The notes beneath the pieces are model-generated. The model made no database searches. It was given only the letters and a program-made list of their open reading frames with translations, and was not told the DNA's origin. Made by a program: the position numbers and the translations under genes. From Gossypium raimondii (Eukaryota; Streptophyta; Magnoliopsida; Malvales; Malvaceae), in NCBI RefSeq assembly GCF_025698545.1, contig NC_068575.1, positions 49,609,980 to 49,673,979 of the forward strand: DNA of 64,000 nt. Direction: 5' to 3'. Below, piece after piece: positions 49,262-61,269 of the stretch (its first letter is position 1; each line of letters starts with the position of its first letter).

Positions 49262-51091
49262 TATAGTTAAATAGATAAAATGCTTTGGGCTTTTGCAATC
49301 AATTTTCTTTCTTTCTTTTTGACGATAAAACAAAAGTAGGATAAAGGTCCAACAACGTATACGAAAAAGCTCACCCCAAAACAATAAGCAAATAGAGGGC
49401 AACGCAGCCCAACTCTTGAAGTCTCATCAACAAAGTTGAAGTACGTCAACCCATTCGCAAAACAAACGGAGAAAACAGGAATAGACTATGATTGAAAGAG
49501 ACCATGATTCGGGAGTCAACATGATGGAAGGACAGCAATGGAAAAGAAAGGGATGGATTTAGGATTTTATTTTAAGGGGTGTGAAAATTTTAAATTCAAA
49601 ACACTTTTTTCCAATATAAAAAGTGTTAATTTTTTAGATATTTTTTATCAAATAAATTAATTTAATTTTTAAAAAAATATATAAATGATTTAACTGCAAA
49701 AAAATTTAAAAAGAAAAAAACAATACTATATAAAATTAAATACTTCTTTCCAATATGCAAAAAATAATAACTAATACTGTATTGAAAATTTCATAAATAT
49801 TATTATAATTTCAAAAATGAAATTAAGAAAACTTTGCACCATCCGCTTTTTCATAAGATCGAACTCATCAATGATAAAATTTGTTGAAAATGTAACAGCT
49901 CGGTTTTAGTTTAATCGGAACAGTGGTTTCGGGACCGCAAATCCGAGTCAAAAAAATTTTATATTATTTTTGATGTCTACAGCATGTTAATTTATATGTA
50001 TGAAAATTTCATGAATTAATTTTATCGTTTGTGCCATTTGTAGAAAATGCAAAAGTTATGTGCCATTTGTTAAAGTGCCGAATTGACATGACTTTTTAAG
50101 TATGAGGTCCTTATGATGCAATTGGACCATTGAATTAATGCATGGACAAGTAAGGACATTAGTTAGTGGAGTTTTAACGTTATATGACTAAGGCTAAATT
50201 GGTAATTGTTGTATTAATATGTATTAAATAAAAGAAAACATGAAAATGGCCATGCATGTTCTTTATTTTTGGCCGAATGTTGAGAAAGAAAATAAGCTTT
50301 TGAGCTTTTAGGTATTCCGCACTTTGGAGCTCAAAATTAGGTATGTTTCTTGTTCAGTTTTTGATAATTTTTATGTTTTTTAGATCGTTGATTTGTATAT
50401 TACCTAGCCCATGTTTTAATTTTTGGAATTGATGATGATTTTGAGAAGTGTCATTGTTGATAATGTGATGAAACTGTTGTTTGATGATGAAAAATAAATT
50501 TTTGATGTTAGATTATTATGTTTAATTAAGTGATTTTTAGTAAAAATGTGTACTAAGGATTTAATTGTGAATTTTGTAAATTGAGGGGTCAACATGTGAA
50601 ATAATGATAGAAATGGGTGACTAGGGACCTTGGATAGATTCGGCCTAACTAGAGTGGGTTGAAATTTTGAATATTTTGAGTTGTTTTGAAATAGGGACTA
50701 AATTGAAAAAAATGTGAAATGTTAGGGGTTAAAATGAAAATTTCCCATTTATGTGTTTTTGAAATAAATTTGAATGAAATGTGTTATTAAATAGCTAAAT
50801 TTGAATTTATTTAGATCAAGAACAAAAGAAAACGAAATTAGAACGGGGGAAGTCGAAAGTGGTCGAGTAGTCGATTCCATCCACTTGTCTTCTTCCGAGG
50901 TACGTTAGTAAGTAAATTATTGAAGTTAAATTTACTGTATTTATTTATGTATAGCCGAATCCAAATGTGTATGTGTACCCTATTATGCTGAATTGTATTT
51001 GACAAATGATGATTAATTATGAGTTTTAATTGGTTGATTTACGACATCTGAAAGTCATACGAACTACAGAAATATTGAAATGTGACATCGT

Positions 51092-51255
51092 GTAAGACCA
51101 CGTCTGGGACGTTGGCCTCGATTTGAGATTTATGTGTAAGACCATGTCTGGTACATTGGCGTTATATATGATTACATGTAAGATACTGTCTGAGACAGTG
51201 GCATCGTTGTTTGATTACATGAAAGACCACGTCTAAGATGTTGGCATTGTACGAG
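51092..51255 (+). repeat. hairpin tandem array with covarying stems
   Basis: Four units of GTAAGACCACGTCTGGGACG type at about 51092, 51136, 51178 and 51221. Stems: ACGTC/GACGT (unit 1), ATGTC/TACAT (unit 2, one mismatch), ACTGTC/GACAGT (unit 3), ACGTC/GATGT (unit 4, one G-T). Loops are TGG, TGG, TGA and TAA. Confidence 0.72.
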
Positions 51256-52006
51256 CTTTTTAAGTAGATCGGGTATCTTTTCTTTGAATCCGCAAGGTAT
51301 AACAGGAAATCATATGGTAAACCTGAATGTGAGTTTGAATTAAGTAATTCAGGTACGTTTAAGTTATACGAAATTAGAAGTAAAGGTAAGTAATATGTAT
51401 AATATGAAAGATGAATTAATCGTATAAATATGATTATATATGTATGTGTACATGATTAGTTGATCTCGGCCTACTAGTGTAATTTTTATGAGTTCTTTGA
51501 AAATTATATACTTACAACTTACTAAGCTATTTAAGCTTACTATGTGTTTGTTCATTTATTTCTTTTATAGATTTTTGGAAGCTAGTTACGAGCTCGGGGA
51601 TCTTCAAGGAAGTCCATCACACTATCGACCTCTATCTCGGTATTTTGAAAGCTCGAAATTTTGAACATATGGCATGTATAGGCTAGTATTTGTTTTGGTT
51701 GGTCTTGAAAATTGTAGATATTTAGCTATGCGAAAATGGCTTGGTTTAATGCTAATATGGTAATGTTTAAGAAATTCTGGAACATGGAATATTTGTGTGG
51801 AATACTTAGTATATGAATTTGGTATGATGCAAAGATATATATATGGTATGATTAGTTCATATTTGTGAATGATTTATTTTGGTTGTGTTTTGTTAATGAT
51901 GCTACGATAATGTATAATCGGCCATGAAATAGCTCATTTTGGAGATATGATTTGTAGCATATTTGTGTGATGATTGATTATATAATTTGGCTTAATTGAA
52001 GTAAAA

Positions 52007-52202
52007 ATTGTTGATTAAATGCTGTCCAAATATTGATTGAATGTTGTCCAATTGTTGATTAAATGCTGTTCAAATGTTGATTTAATGCTATCCAATTGTT
52101 GATTGAATGTTGTCCAAATGTTGATTGAATGTTGTCTAATTGTTGATTAAATGTTGTCCAAATGTTAATTAAATGTTGTCTGAATGTTGGATAATTGCTA
52201 TC
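52007..52202 (+). repeat. about nine tandem 21-23-bp units
   Basis: Units of TTGTTGATTAAATGCTGTCC type, alternating 21 and 23 bp, so a two-unit period of about 44 bp is also visible. Lies inside the fourth solo LTR. Confidence 0.82.
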
Positions 52203-53790
52203 CGTTTTTGAGCATATTAATGTTGTCAGAATTAATGCTCATATGCTTTTTAATTTTTGTACAAATCAAAATTGTCCAAAACAGGGTAGGTTACCTATGT
52301 TTCGTCTTAAATTACTCACATGCAAAACATATAAATTACTTTTTTTATAAACTATTAATGAATTGAGTTAGCCATGATTTGGTATTTGAATTTAGAATTG
52401 GCTTTGTTTTAGAATATTATGCATGTATATATCTTATAAAATGATATGCTTGAAAATTAGTTAAAGATATGGATTGTCCTTACTTAGTATGCATATGTGC
52501 ATAGTTTTTTTATAATGGCCTGGCTAGAAGTTTGCTACTTAAATAAATATATACAATGGATGATTTGACATAAGCTTAGTGAATATGATGTAATGATATA
52601 AGCTTGAATATATATATTGAATATTTGAATGGTATGGATATAATAGTGAATAGGTTTGAACTATGGGCTTGTAAAGCGTGATTAGTTTTAATTGATTAAG
52701 TAATCTACATGTGTAAATGTGATTTATATGATTGGGCTGCTAATTACTATTTGATTTTCTTTAAAAAAAAATTTGTGATTGAGTTAGTCTAATTTGTGCA
52801 TAATTTATAATTAAAGACTGTTCTGAGTTGTGTTTTGATCGATAATGCCTCGTAATCCCAATTCGGCGACGGACACGGGTTCGGGGTGTTATAGAAAATT
52901 CTCGAGCTATTTCTTTTTCGATGTATGCCACCAAGTAAGTTAAAAGAAAATCATCGTTCATTCTATTGTGAAGCCTTGTCTTCACAATCTTCATGGCTGA
53001 AAATGCATGTTCGGTTGTTGTAGTAGACACGGGAAGAGTTAGCACAAGATTAACAATTCTATCAAGAAGAGGATAAATACTTGACTTATTTATCTTAGTT
53101 AGCACTTGACACAACTCGACAACTATAGAAGTTTTCTGCAACTCCGTGCTCCATAAAATCCTTTGGATAAAAATCATTCATAAGCTTGCAGATATAATTA
53201 AAAAATAAACAATACTTTGTTAATATAAAGTATAATCTTATGGCTTAAGGGGGTGAATGGTATGAAATATAATTTGGCCACTGGGGGCGAATGTTATACA
53301 ATGTGGACATCAAATCTAAAATATATGATAATTTATATATAAAATTTAAAAATCTGAAAATTTCAAAGGGGAGTGGCTGCCCCCGCGTCCCCCTTTGATC
53401 CATCTCTGATGGCATCAGCTTCAGTCTCAAGGTTAGTAAAATTTGGAGATCTTGCTAGTTGGAGTCCATCTCTGAGTGCCCACATTTCGACTTGCACACT
53501 GCTAGTACATGGGATATGTCTATAAGAGCCCATTAGCCAATTGCACTGATGATTGCAAATAATTGCTCCCACCCCTGTCTTTCTTGGATTCACGAGAGTC
53601 GATCCATTGTTATTAAGTGACTGGATCCTATCAGAAGATTTCCAAGAGGCCGGGGTAAAAGGTGGGTGAGGAGGAATACGATGAATCACAGAAGAATAGA
53701 CAACAAATTCTTTTACTGCTGATAATACTTGTTGAAGATTTGCCTCAACTACTATAGTCAAATTCTCATCAGTAGAGCATCCCTAGCATA

Positions 53791-55799
53791 GGGTATTGAG
53801 ATAATTGGGCAAATTCAAAATGGAGTTACTCAAGAGTCAAGAATGTATCAATCAATTCTGGGGGAAATTTAGTGAAAAGCATGAAGGCCCTTGATCTTCC
53901 CACTTATCACACACTTATTTGAAAATCATGAGCTCCTTGTTCTTTAGCAATGGTCATTGGAGAAATTCTCTCAAAGTTTACAGAATAATTATCTTTTATC
54001 ATCCATTTGAATCTAGAAACCTGAAATGAGCTAATGCTCCGAAAAGATTTTTAGAGTTGAGAAAATATTAAAACCCGCTAAAAAAAATTTCTATAAACTT
54101 GAACATATTCCGCCATGAACAACTTAGCTCAAATGCTATCCTACTCAAACATTCCCATTTTTTTAACATTTTTTAAAATAATACTATTTTTTTAATATTC
54201 AATAATTTCATTTCTTTATTTTAATATGGATAACTGAATTTTTTAATAAGTTACTTAACATATATATATATATATATTAATTTTACTTATTTAACATTCT
54301 TTTGCTAATAAATTATAAAATATATAAATTGATATAATAAATATTATATAAAATTAAAAAGTAAATTTAATGGAACCGAAGTTAAATCTTAAATATTAGG
54401 AACTAAATTTAAGCGATATTTTGAACAAGAAAAGCAACTCTGTTCAAGTCTTTTCAAATGTTAACTGAAAAATCCATAATTTAGCTATTTTGACCCAAAT
54501 TCACGAATAAATCATTAGATTGCGACGTAAATAAGAAAAAAAATGTCTTTGAAAAATGCAAGGATGGTAATCGTCGCAATTAATGATAAATTTATGTTAA
54601 AGATGTATATATTTTTTTATTGTATTCTCATTTTGCATCTGACTCTGCATTAAATGTAAACATGAAACACAAACAATATTTCTTATAAAAAAAAAAAAAG
54701 CAAGCTGCTGCAATGTTGAAGATATTCTAAAAAGATTCTTGCCTATAAGAGTAGACAAAATACAAGGAATAAAGAAGCATATGTATGTATCATGCATCAC
54801 AGTGGCACACCAGGTAGAAGAGAGGGGACCCCCTCTCTTCTTTCGGACCTTTCTTCTTTCTGGGTTTCAAACTAACTGAAAGCCAAGAATCTTTATGACA
54901 TTTGGCATGAGACTACCATGCCTTAATTTTCTTTTTCAAAATGAATGTTGAATCCCATTGCTTGGCACCTTGCTGGAAACATGTTCTTTATTGACATTTT
55001 GCAGCCAACTTTGATCCTTTGCCACCTAAGTATTATTTGTGTTTATTACAATTTTTTTTCATAATTTGATCCTTATACTTCTTCAAAACTAAGAAGTAAG
55101 TACATTTGTTATTTTGTTGTATATAAATTGTATAATTGTAATTTAGCAACAAGGTTTAACCGTATTAATTAATTGGATATTTTTTAATTTTAATAAAGTA
55201 TAAGGATTAAATTACAATAATTAATTTTTTATTATAATAGAAGAATGATGTTTAGAATGGGGATTTTTTTTTTTTTTGTTTTGCTATTTTAGTGCAATCT
55301 AAGATTGTAAGAGTACAGTTCAATTAATAGATTATAGTATTATTTTATTTTATTCTTAGAAAGGAAAGCTTTCAATGTATTGCATCTTGTCAACAAGGAA
55401 CAAACTCTGTAATTGGGTTAAACTTTTAAACTTCAAACCCACTCTCTCACTGCTGTATAGACTTTCCTTTTGCCTTTTACATCCTTATGATGTAAGAAAA
55501 TCAAACATTTATCTTCACCCCGGGTGTATGTCAGAGTAAAAAAAGATTTTCTCTCATATGCATCTATAAATATCTTACATTTGGATGGAAAATTTTGAAT
55601 TTAGATAAAAGGATTTGTATTTTGAATATCTTACCACAATTGAAACATCATTACCATCCTTTAGGATAAAATAAAATAAATATAATCTGATACATTATTT
55701 TTTATACTAGAATTAAATTCAATTACAATAAATACATCCATATATAATTCTAATTAAACTATTATATACAAAAAAAAAAAGAATGAACTAAATTTGGTG
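53791..55799. other. intergenic, AT-rich
   Basis: No gene recognised. 53800-54030 may be further decayed LINE sequence of the same orientation as its neighbour. Contains TA and A runs (54259-54276, 54687-54699) and a T run at 55265-55278. Confidence 0.4.
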
Positions 55800-57570
55800 G
55801 ATAAAGTTGGTCAGTTGGGATGTCAGGAACTTGTCACTAGAGAGTCACCTTAGCACAATCTGTGCTTCTATCCATATCGAACTTTTTTATGCGGTCTTTA
55901 ATGATACCCAGAGGTATCTATGAAGAGATTGAACGGTCGGCTGGGCAATTTATTTGGGGTTCTTTGAATGGAAGGAAGAAATTGACTTTAGTTAACTGGG
56001 ATTTAGTTTGTCAACCTCATTCTTGTGGAGGTCTTGCGTTTCATCGTTTGGAGGATCAAAATAATTATTTCTTGATGAAATTGGGGTTCAATTTGGCATC
56101 GAATGGTAAGGCCTTATGGGTTAGGGTACTCTGTTCGAAGTATGGTATGAAGGAGCGATTATTAGAAAGTATCTCATAAGATAAGTGCCTTCTCTAAGGT
56201 TTGGCCTTTACTCAAGGATAATCTAGTGCGGTTTGTGGGGGATGGTAGATCGATTCGATGTTGGAAGGATCTCTAGGTTGCGAGTGGAGGCCCTTTGAAA
56301 AGACACATACCTTTGCATGCTCTCCTGGAATTTGATTGTAGGCTTAATGAGATGGTAACGAATGAAGGTGTTTGGAATCTAGATTTGTTTCGTGTGTGGG
56401 TGTCTGAAGATATTGTCAGGTGCATACTGAGTATCCCACCTCCTCACCCTTCCGCGGGTCAAGATAGAATAGCTTGGAGTTGTAATTTTAACGGATCACT
56501 CTCGATTAAAAGTACGTATCACTTGCTCTGAGAGAATTCTTGGATCTCTAGAGATGAATTCTGGAAAACTATTTGGAAATTCAAGGATCGTACAGAGTTC
56601 GTCTCTTTATATGGCTTGTCTTCATGCGACGTCTACTCATTAACTTAGAACAAGTTAGGTGTGGAATTGGACAAGATCCTTCTTTCCCAATTTACGGTTA
56701 TGAATCAGAAGACATTCTTCATGTCCTTAGAGATTGTTCCATGAAGAAAGAGGTCTAGTTACAAGTGGTGCCTGCAAGTCAAAGTAGTTTTTTTTCTCTA
56801 TCAATCTTGTTGAATGGTTAATTTCTAATTTACCTTCTAGATTGGATTTGATTTCTGCGGATGTTAAATGGTCTTGCCTTTTTTGTCTAATTGTGTGGCG
56901 ACTATAGAAGCATAGAAATTTATTCATATTCCAATGTTTGTCTTGGAATGCTTCTGAGATTGTTAAAGTTTCATTAAGTTGGGCTAGACAATTTTTGTTT
57001 TAATAAAAGGATAGACCACCTGATAAGCGTATTAGTACTCAAGATCAATCATTGTCATGTAACTTTGTTTATCTGATCAATCATTGTCATGTAACTTTGT
57101 TTATCTACATACTAATGGGGTGAGGAACGTGAATACAAGATTAGCCTCTACTGGTGGTGTGGTGCGAGACTGGGGAATGAATTGTTGGGTTTAACCATGA
57201 TTTGGGTGATTGCTCAATTTTTGATGTCGAGTTATGGGCATATAGGATGGTTTACTTTTGTTACAGAAAAGGGATCATGATAGGGCTTTAATTCAAACAG
57301 ATTGCTTAGAGGTGATCAAAGCTATCCAAGAAGGTTACTTTGTGTCCTCAAATTCGGCTTTGCTTTGGCGAAATCAACCGATGCTATAAAGCAAAAATCT
57401 GTGCCTAGAGAGAGTAATCAAGTTGTTAATCTTATAGCCAAAATGTCTTTTGTTGGGAAAGAGGGTATGTAGATGGTTGAAGATGTGCTTAAGGATTGAC
57501 ACTCTCGCTTCAAGTGTTTTTGTTCACTTTAATTTGATATAGTATTATTATGCTATTATCACCAAAAAAA
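55800..57570 (+). mobile_element. LINE ORF2 3' remnant (post-RT, zf-RVT, RNase H)
   Basis: 55862-56179 reads IPRGIYEEIERSAGQFIWGS, CGGLAFHRLEDQN and LWVRVLCSKYG, the region right after the LINE reverse transcriptase palm. 56295-56531 contains the zf-RVT approach (DRIAWSCNFNGSLSIKSTYHL) and 56573-56758 the following W-rich stretch with EDILHVLRDC. 57100-57500 is decayed RNase H. The element ends near 57570 with TTATCACC then A8. Frameshifts and stops separate each piece. The reverse transcriptase core lies outside or is lost at the 5' truncation. Confidence 0.82.
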
Positions 57571-58593
57571 ATAATTGTAAAATATTCAAACCTAAGATAA
57601 AATAAATTTTGATAGGACATTATTAAGATTTAAACAAGTATAAAATTTGAATTGAAAATTCACACTATAATAAAAACATTATTATAAGATATTAAAAGCT
57701 GAGGAGAGGGGAGCAAGCAAATGCCACAGCTTGTCTGCATAGTGCACATGCATGTCCTTTTATCAGCTGCAAAACTTAATTTATTCTATTTCACAGATGG
57801 AGCCTTTGTCTTCCGCAAGTTTCAACTTTACAAGACTGTTGCCTTGGGTACCATTAACAGTGTAAACTGTTGGGTGTTGACCTGCTACTGACTTCATATT
57901 CATTAACCAATTAAAATAACCATTTTTTAAAACTCAAATTTCAACTTTTTCGATTTCAGCCATTGTCTTGCGCACAAAGCACCAGGTTTTTACCGGGTAA
58001 TGCGTGTGGGGTTAAAAAAAGCCAAAAGAAAAAGGCCAATCCGTAGCCTTTGCTTCGAGATATGAGAGGAAAAAATAAAACCAAAAGGAAAAACAAAAGA
58101 GAAATCAAGAATCAAGGAGCTTCAAAGCATTGGAATATGCATTCTGATCAGCGACAAAGTAGGGCCTAGGCAACCTGGTATAAAGCCAAGTTAAAGACAC
58201 GGAGGATATTTAAAAAACCCAAACCAAAGGCAAAGGTAATAACCATGTTTTAAGTTGTTTATTTGTCTGTCTCTCTGGTTTTCACCCTTTTTTACCTTAC
58301 CTCTTTGTCCTTTTGTCTGTTACTGTAAGTTCTTTTCCTTTTACCTCACACTCACAGAAGTTTTATTGCTTAGGATCCCCTATATCCCTACCCCCCTTCT
58401 CCTACTTTACCCTGTTCCCTTCCTTCTCTTTCATACCTCCCCCTCCCCCTTATATTGCTAGAATTCCCATCCCACTCCAACTACGAAATAACACCAAAAG
58501 AACACAAGTTTTACACTCTCTTGCTCGTGCAGTCCAGCTTCTTGATAAAGTCAAGTCAATCCCTAAAACATTCCAACACTTTTTTGTCACAAT
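57571..58593. other. promoter and 5' leader of the NOI gene
   Basis: AT-rich to about 57700, then more balanced sequence. A pyrimidine-rich leader at 58250-58450 precedes the ATG at 58594; ORFs there (58255, 58313) are low-complexity and probably untranslated. Confidence 0.45.
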
Positions 58594-59832
58594 ATGGATG
58601 TAAGTAAAGCCCTACCCTTTTTCCTCTCTATGTTTCAAATTCATCTGTTTCATGTACTCTTCTTGTTTTTTGGTTAATAATGATTGTTGTTGTTGTGCTT
58701 GGTTTTTGTTCATGCGTTGTTGTTTTGCTGATGAGATATGTGTTACTTATAGGATTACTACACAAGGAGTCATGTTCCAGCTTTTGGGAGCTGGGATTGG
58801 AACAACGACCTCCCTTTCACTCAGTGTTTTGAATCAGCTAGACAAGCGGGGTTGCTTCGTTACAGTTACTCTGAGGATCGTGATTTGTATGTTGCCGGTG
58901 ATCTTTATGATAACGATGTTGTTACTCCTGCCATGATCGTTGTTCCTCGCAGAAGGGTAATAATCTAATGCAAAAACACTCCTTAAAACCTTAATCTTCC
59001 TTTCCTGTTTGAACCATATTTCTTACAAGCATTTTATAAAAAGAAAACTTGTGCATGTGCATTGGCATATTTTTTGTTAATTGTTTGTTTTGATGCATAT
59101 GAAGAGCTTTGGTTTCTTTGAAATACATTAAGGTTTTCATGAAAAGTTGTTCCTGATTACAGCAAAGGGTAAAAGATGTCAAAAAAGTGAAACAAAATTT
59201 CATGGAAAGAAGCTTACTTTATGTATGTTATGTATTAAAATCAAGAAAAAAGCTCACCAAACAAAGTGCGAAACTCAAAAAATGAAAGGGCTACGAACAG
59301 ACATGTGACTACTAGCTTAAACTACAAAACATAGCAAATTGCTTTTTTCAATGGTTCATGCCTCAAAGGCAAAAGCTTTTAGTTATTTCTAAAAGTCAAG
59401 TAACCATCTAAAATGGTATTGTGATGAAAATAATGACGACGGTGAATTGATAAACTTGCATTGTATGATCAAATGTTGGAAAAAAAATGCGTTGTTTTTG
59501 GTATAAATGATAAATGAAAAATTTTACAGAAGAAAGGACGAAAGTCAAATGACAAAGAAGGGAAAAGGCAAAACTGGGAGATCAATGACGTGAAGGAATC
59601 ACCAAGCCCCACTCCTCTGCACCGCCCAACACCCAAACCCGTTGATGAAGACCTCTATAAAATCTCCCCACACCTCCTTTACGCTAAACCCAGAAAGGTA
59701 CATTCCACATTCTCACCATTGATGCATTTATTCGAATCACCCATCCATGTTCCAACCCTTATTGTTTTTATTTTACAGAAGAGAGGGTTGAGCTTCTTTG
59801 CTAGCTGCATGGTTCCTACATGTGTGTTGTGA
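58594..59832 (+). CDS. NOI/RIN4-family protein (AvrRpt-cleavage domain)
   Basis: Four coding exons: 58594-58599, 58753-58956, 59530-59697, 59779-59832, all GT-AG and in phase, giving 143 residues. Exon 1 holds only Met-Asp. Exon 2 carries the NOI domain: YYTRSHVPAFGSWDW (VPxFGxW is the core of the site cut by the bacterial protease AvrRpt2 in RIN4), then PFTQCFESARQAGLLRY and GDLYDNDVVTPAMIVVPRRR. Exon 3 is hydrophilic and Pro/Lys-rich. Exon 4 ends the protein with FFASCMVPTCVL, two cysteines resembling the lipid-anchored C-terminus of RIN4 relatives, so plasma-membrane attachment is plausible. RIN4 itself is guarded by immune receptors; most NOI proteins are less well known. By synteny it matches At5g48500. 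No single ORF spans the gene. Confidence 0.9.
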
Positions 59833-61269
59833 AGCTGCTATTTGGCCGCAGCCCAAGTGCATGCTTAAGCTATTTATGTATAGGATAAAGTAAATAGGGT
59901 CATCAGAAAGGAGTAGATGGGTAAAAAAAAAAAAGGCACGGGAATGTACTTGTTTCCCTCTCCTTGGTTTAGGAATGAAGGGGATAATTGGGTGTGGAGG
60001 AGAATTATTTTAGTTATTTACTTTCTACTATGTTGAGGGTTATTGTGGGCTGAATCTTGTTTTTTGAGGTCTTCTTTTTATTATTAACAGTTTCTTGTTT
60101 TGGAAAGCTATCTTTTAGAGGTTTTTGAATGAAAAAAGTTCGGTAAAATTGTGTATTGATCCTTTCAAGTTTCAACTATTGTGTAAAAGAGTTGTGACCT
60201 GCCTTTTTGAGCAATCAAAATTCAAACTATTGAGGTAATTCATTTGGCTTTGGACCTTTCAGATGAGGGGTTCACTTTAAAATTTGATATTATGAAATGG
60301 AAGAAAGAAGAGCATTAGCATTTGGAGTTTTCGAGAGTTGAGAGCCGTCTACGTTCTTTATTTGAAAGTTTTGGTTTCTGCAAATATCAGGGGCTATGTC
60401 TGAATCTGTGAATTTTATATTTGAGATAAGATTTGACTTTGTTATTCTACTCCATCTTCCTTCTTTCAATAACCTTGCAACAAATTCAACATTACCTCGA
60501 CTTGTCCGCTAAAACAAGGAACAAGAAGCTCGCATAGGTTAAAATAAAGAGCAAAAACCGAATGAAGGACACGGCCATACCCCCAAATCAAATCGATGAT
60601 AAACGGTTTCACCCACATCTAAGTATGTGTGTACCAGATTTATCATTAATTTCCCAACTAACCACTTGCAAAAAAATTTCAACATGTCAGCCACTAACGC
60701 CCCTTCATGTTGCCTAAGCCTTCTAAAAAATTACAACTTTTAACACACCCCGGTTTATCTTGTGCGCCTAAAGTTATATTTATCTATGTTCTTTAATTCA
60801 ACTATTCTTAATAATTATATTTTTTAAAATTTAAATCTATTAATTGATTTTCATTGAATAATACATTTTTTATTAAAGGATACAAAAGTTGAATAAATCA
60901 ATAAAACCAATTAGGTACGTGCCATTGCATTAAAGAGGAAAAAGAGAAAGAAACTGTGGAAAGGAATGGAAAAAAGTGAGACTCTAATAATGATTTAAAG
61001 ATAAACCACTTCAACAGATGCGATGGACGTGCACTAATTTTTAAAAAAACCCACACATTTGTTCTTTTCATGAAGCATTACCACTGTATATAGGGTCCAG
61101 AGATAGCCCAGTCTTCTTTTCCAAAGCAGATTTTAATTTTTTTGCTTCAACTTCTTTCATTGAAAGGATTGATATGGTTACTCACTCACAGTATATCTTT
61201 GGTTGGTGATCTAAAATTCAGGATGGTGTGGTTTGTATTAGAATATTTATTATGATGGTGGGTTAAGCT
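59833..61269. other. intergenic, 3' of the NOI gene
   Basis: Probable 3' UTR near 59833-60150, then sequence with no recognised exon or element ends. Confidence 0.4.

Larger units (their letters stand above)
49891..52893 (+). mobile_element. fourth solo LTR, innermost layer of the nest
   Basis: 3003 bp, opening TGTAACAGCTCGG and closing GGGGTGTTATA (terminal CA mutated to TA), with a perfect 5-bp target duplication GAAAA at 49886-49890 and 52894-52898. Shares with the 7710 LTR the GTGGTTTCGG/ACCGCAAATCCG block at the 5' end, the CATCACACTATCGACC block near 51617 and the TAATGCCTCGTA...TTCGGCGACG 3' end. No gag or pol. Confidence 0.88.
49800..53177 (-). pseudogene. hAT transposase C-terminal fragment, split by an LTR
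   Basis: 52894-53177 (minus) encodes YPLLDRIVNLVLTLPVSTTT, EHAFSAMKIVKTRL and LVAYIEKEIAREFS, the hAT C-terminal dimerisation domain of the TTF/ZMYM-like subgroup. The same frame continues beyond the LTR at 49890-49800 as TNFIIDEFDLMKKRMVQSFL if the LTR and one GAAAA copy are ignored. The N-terminal zinc finger and catalytic core are missing, so it is inactive. Confidence 0.8.
49546..53408 (-). mobile_element. hAT transposon remnant, internally deleted
   Basis: The minus-strand end CAGAGATGGATC at 53408 and an inverted relative (AGGGATGGATTT) at 49549 mark its termini. The 8-bp target duplication is ATGGCATC (53409-53416) on the right; on the left only ATGGAAAA (49538-49545) is found, 5 of 8 matching, so the left edge is approximate. 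Of the transposase only the C-terminal dimerisation region survives. It is interrupted by a solo LTR at 49891-52893. Confidence 0.62.
49305..53790 (-). mobile_element. LINE 3' remnant, interrupted by a hAT element
   Basis: The outermost layer of a three-level nest. 53417-53761 (minus) encodes VGAIICNHQCNWLMGSY, VEMWALRDGLQLA and LETEADA, an RNase H-like domain as in plant LINE ORF2. At the last motif it is cut by the hAT end at 53408. Sequence left of the hAT element (49537 down to about 49305, minus) resumes in a compatible frame and ends in a CAAAAAGAAAG-type A-rich tail, as expected for a LINE 3' end. A premature stop shortly after the junction shows decay. Confidence 0.65.
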
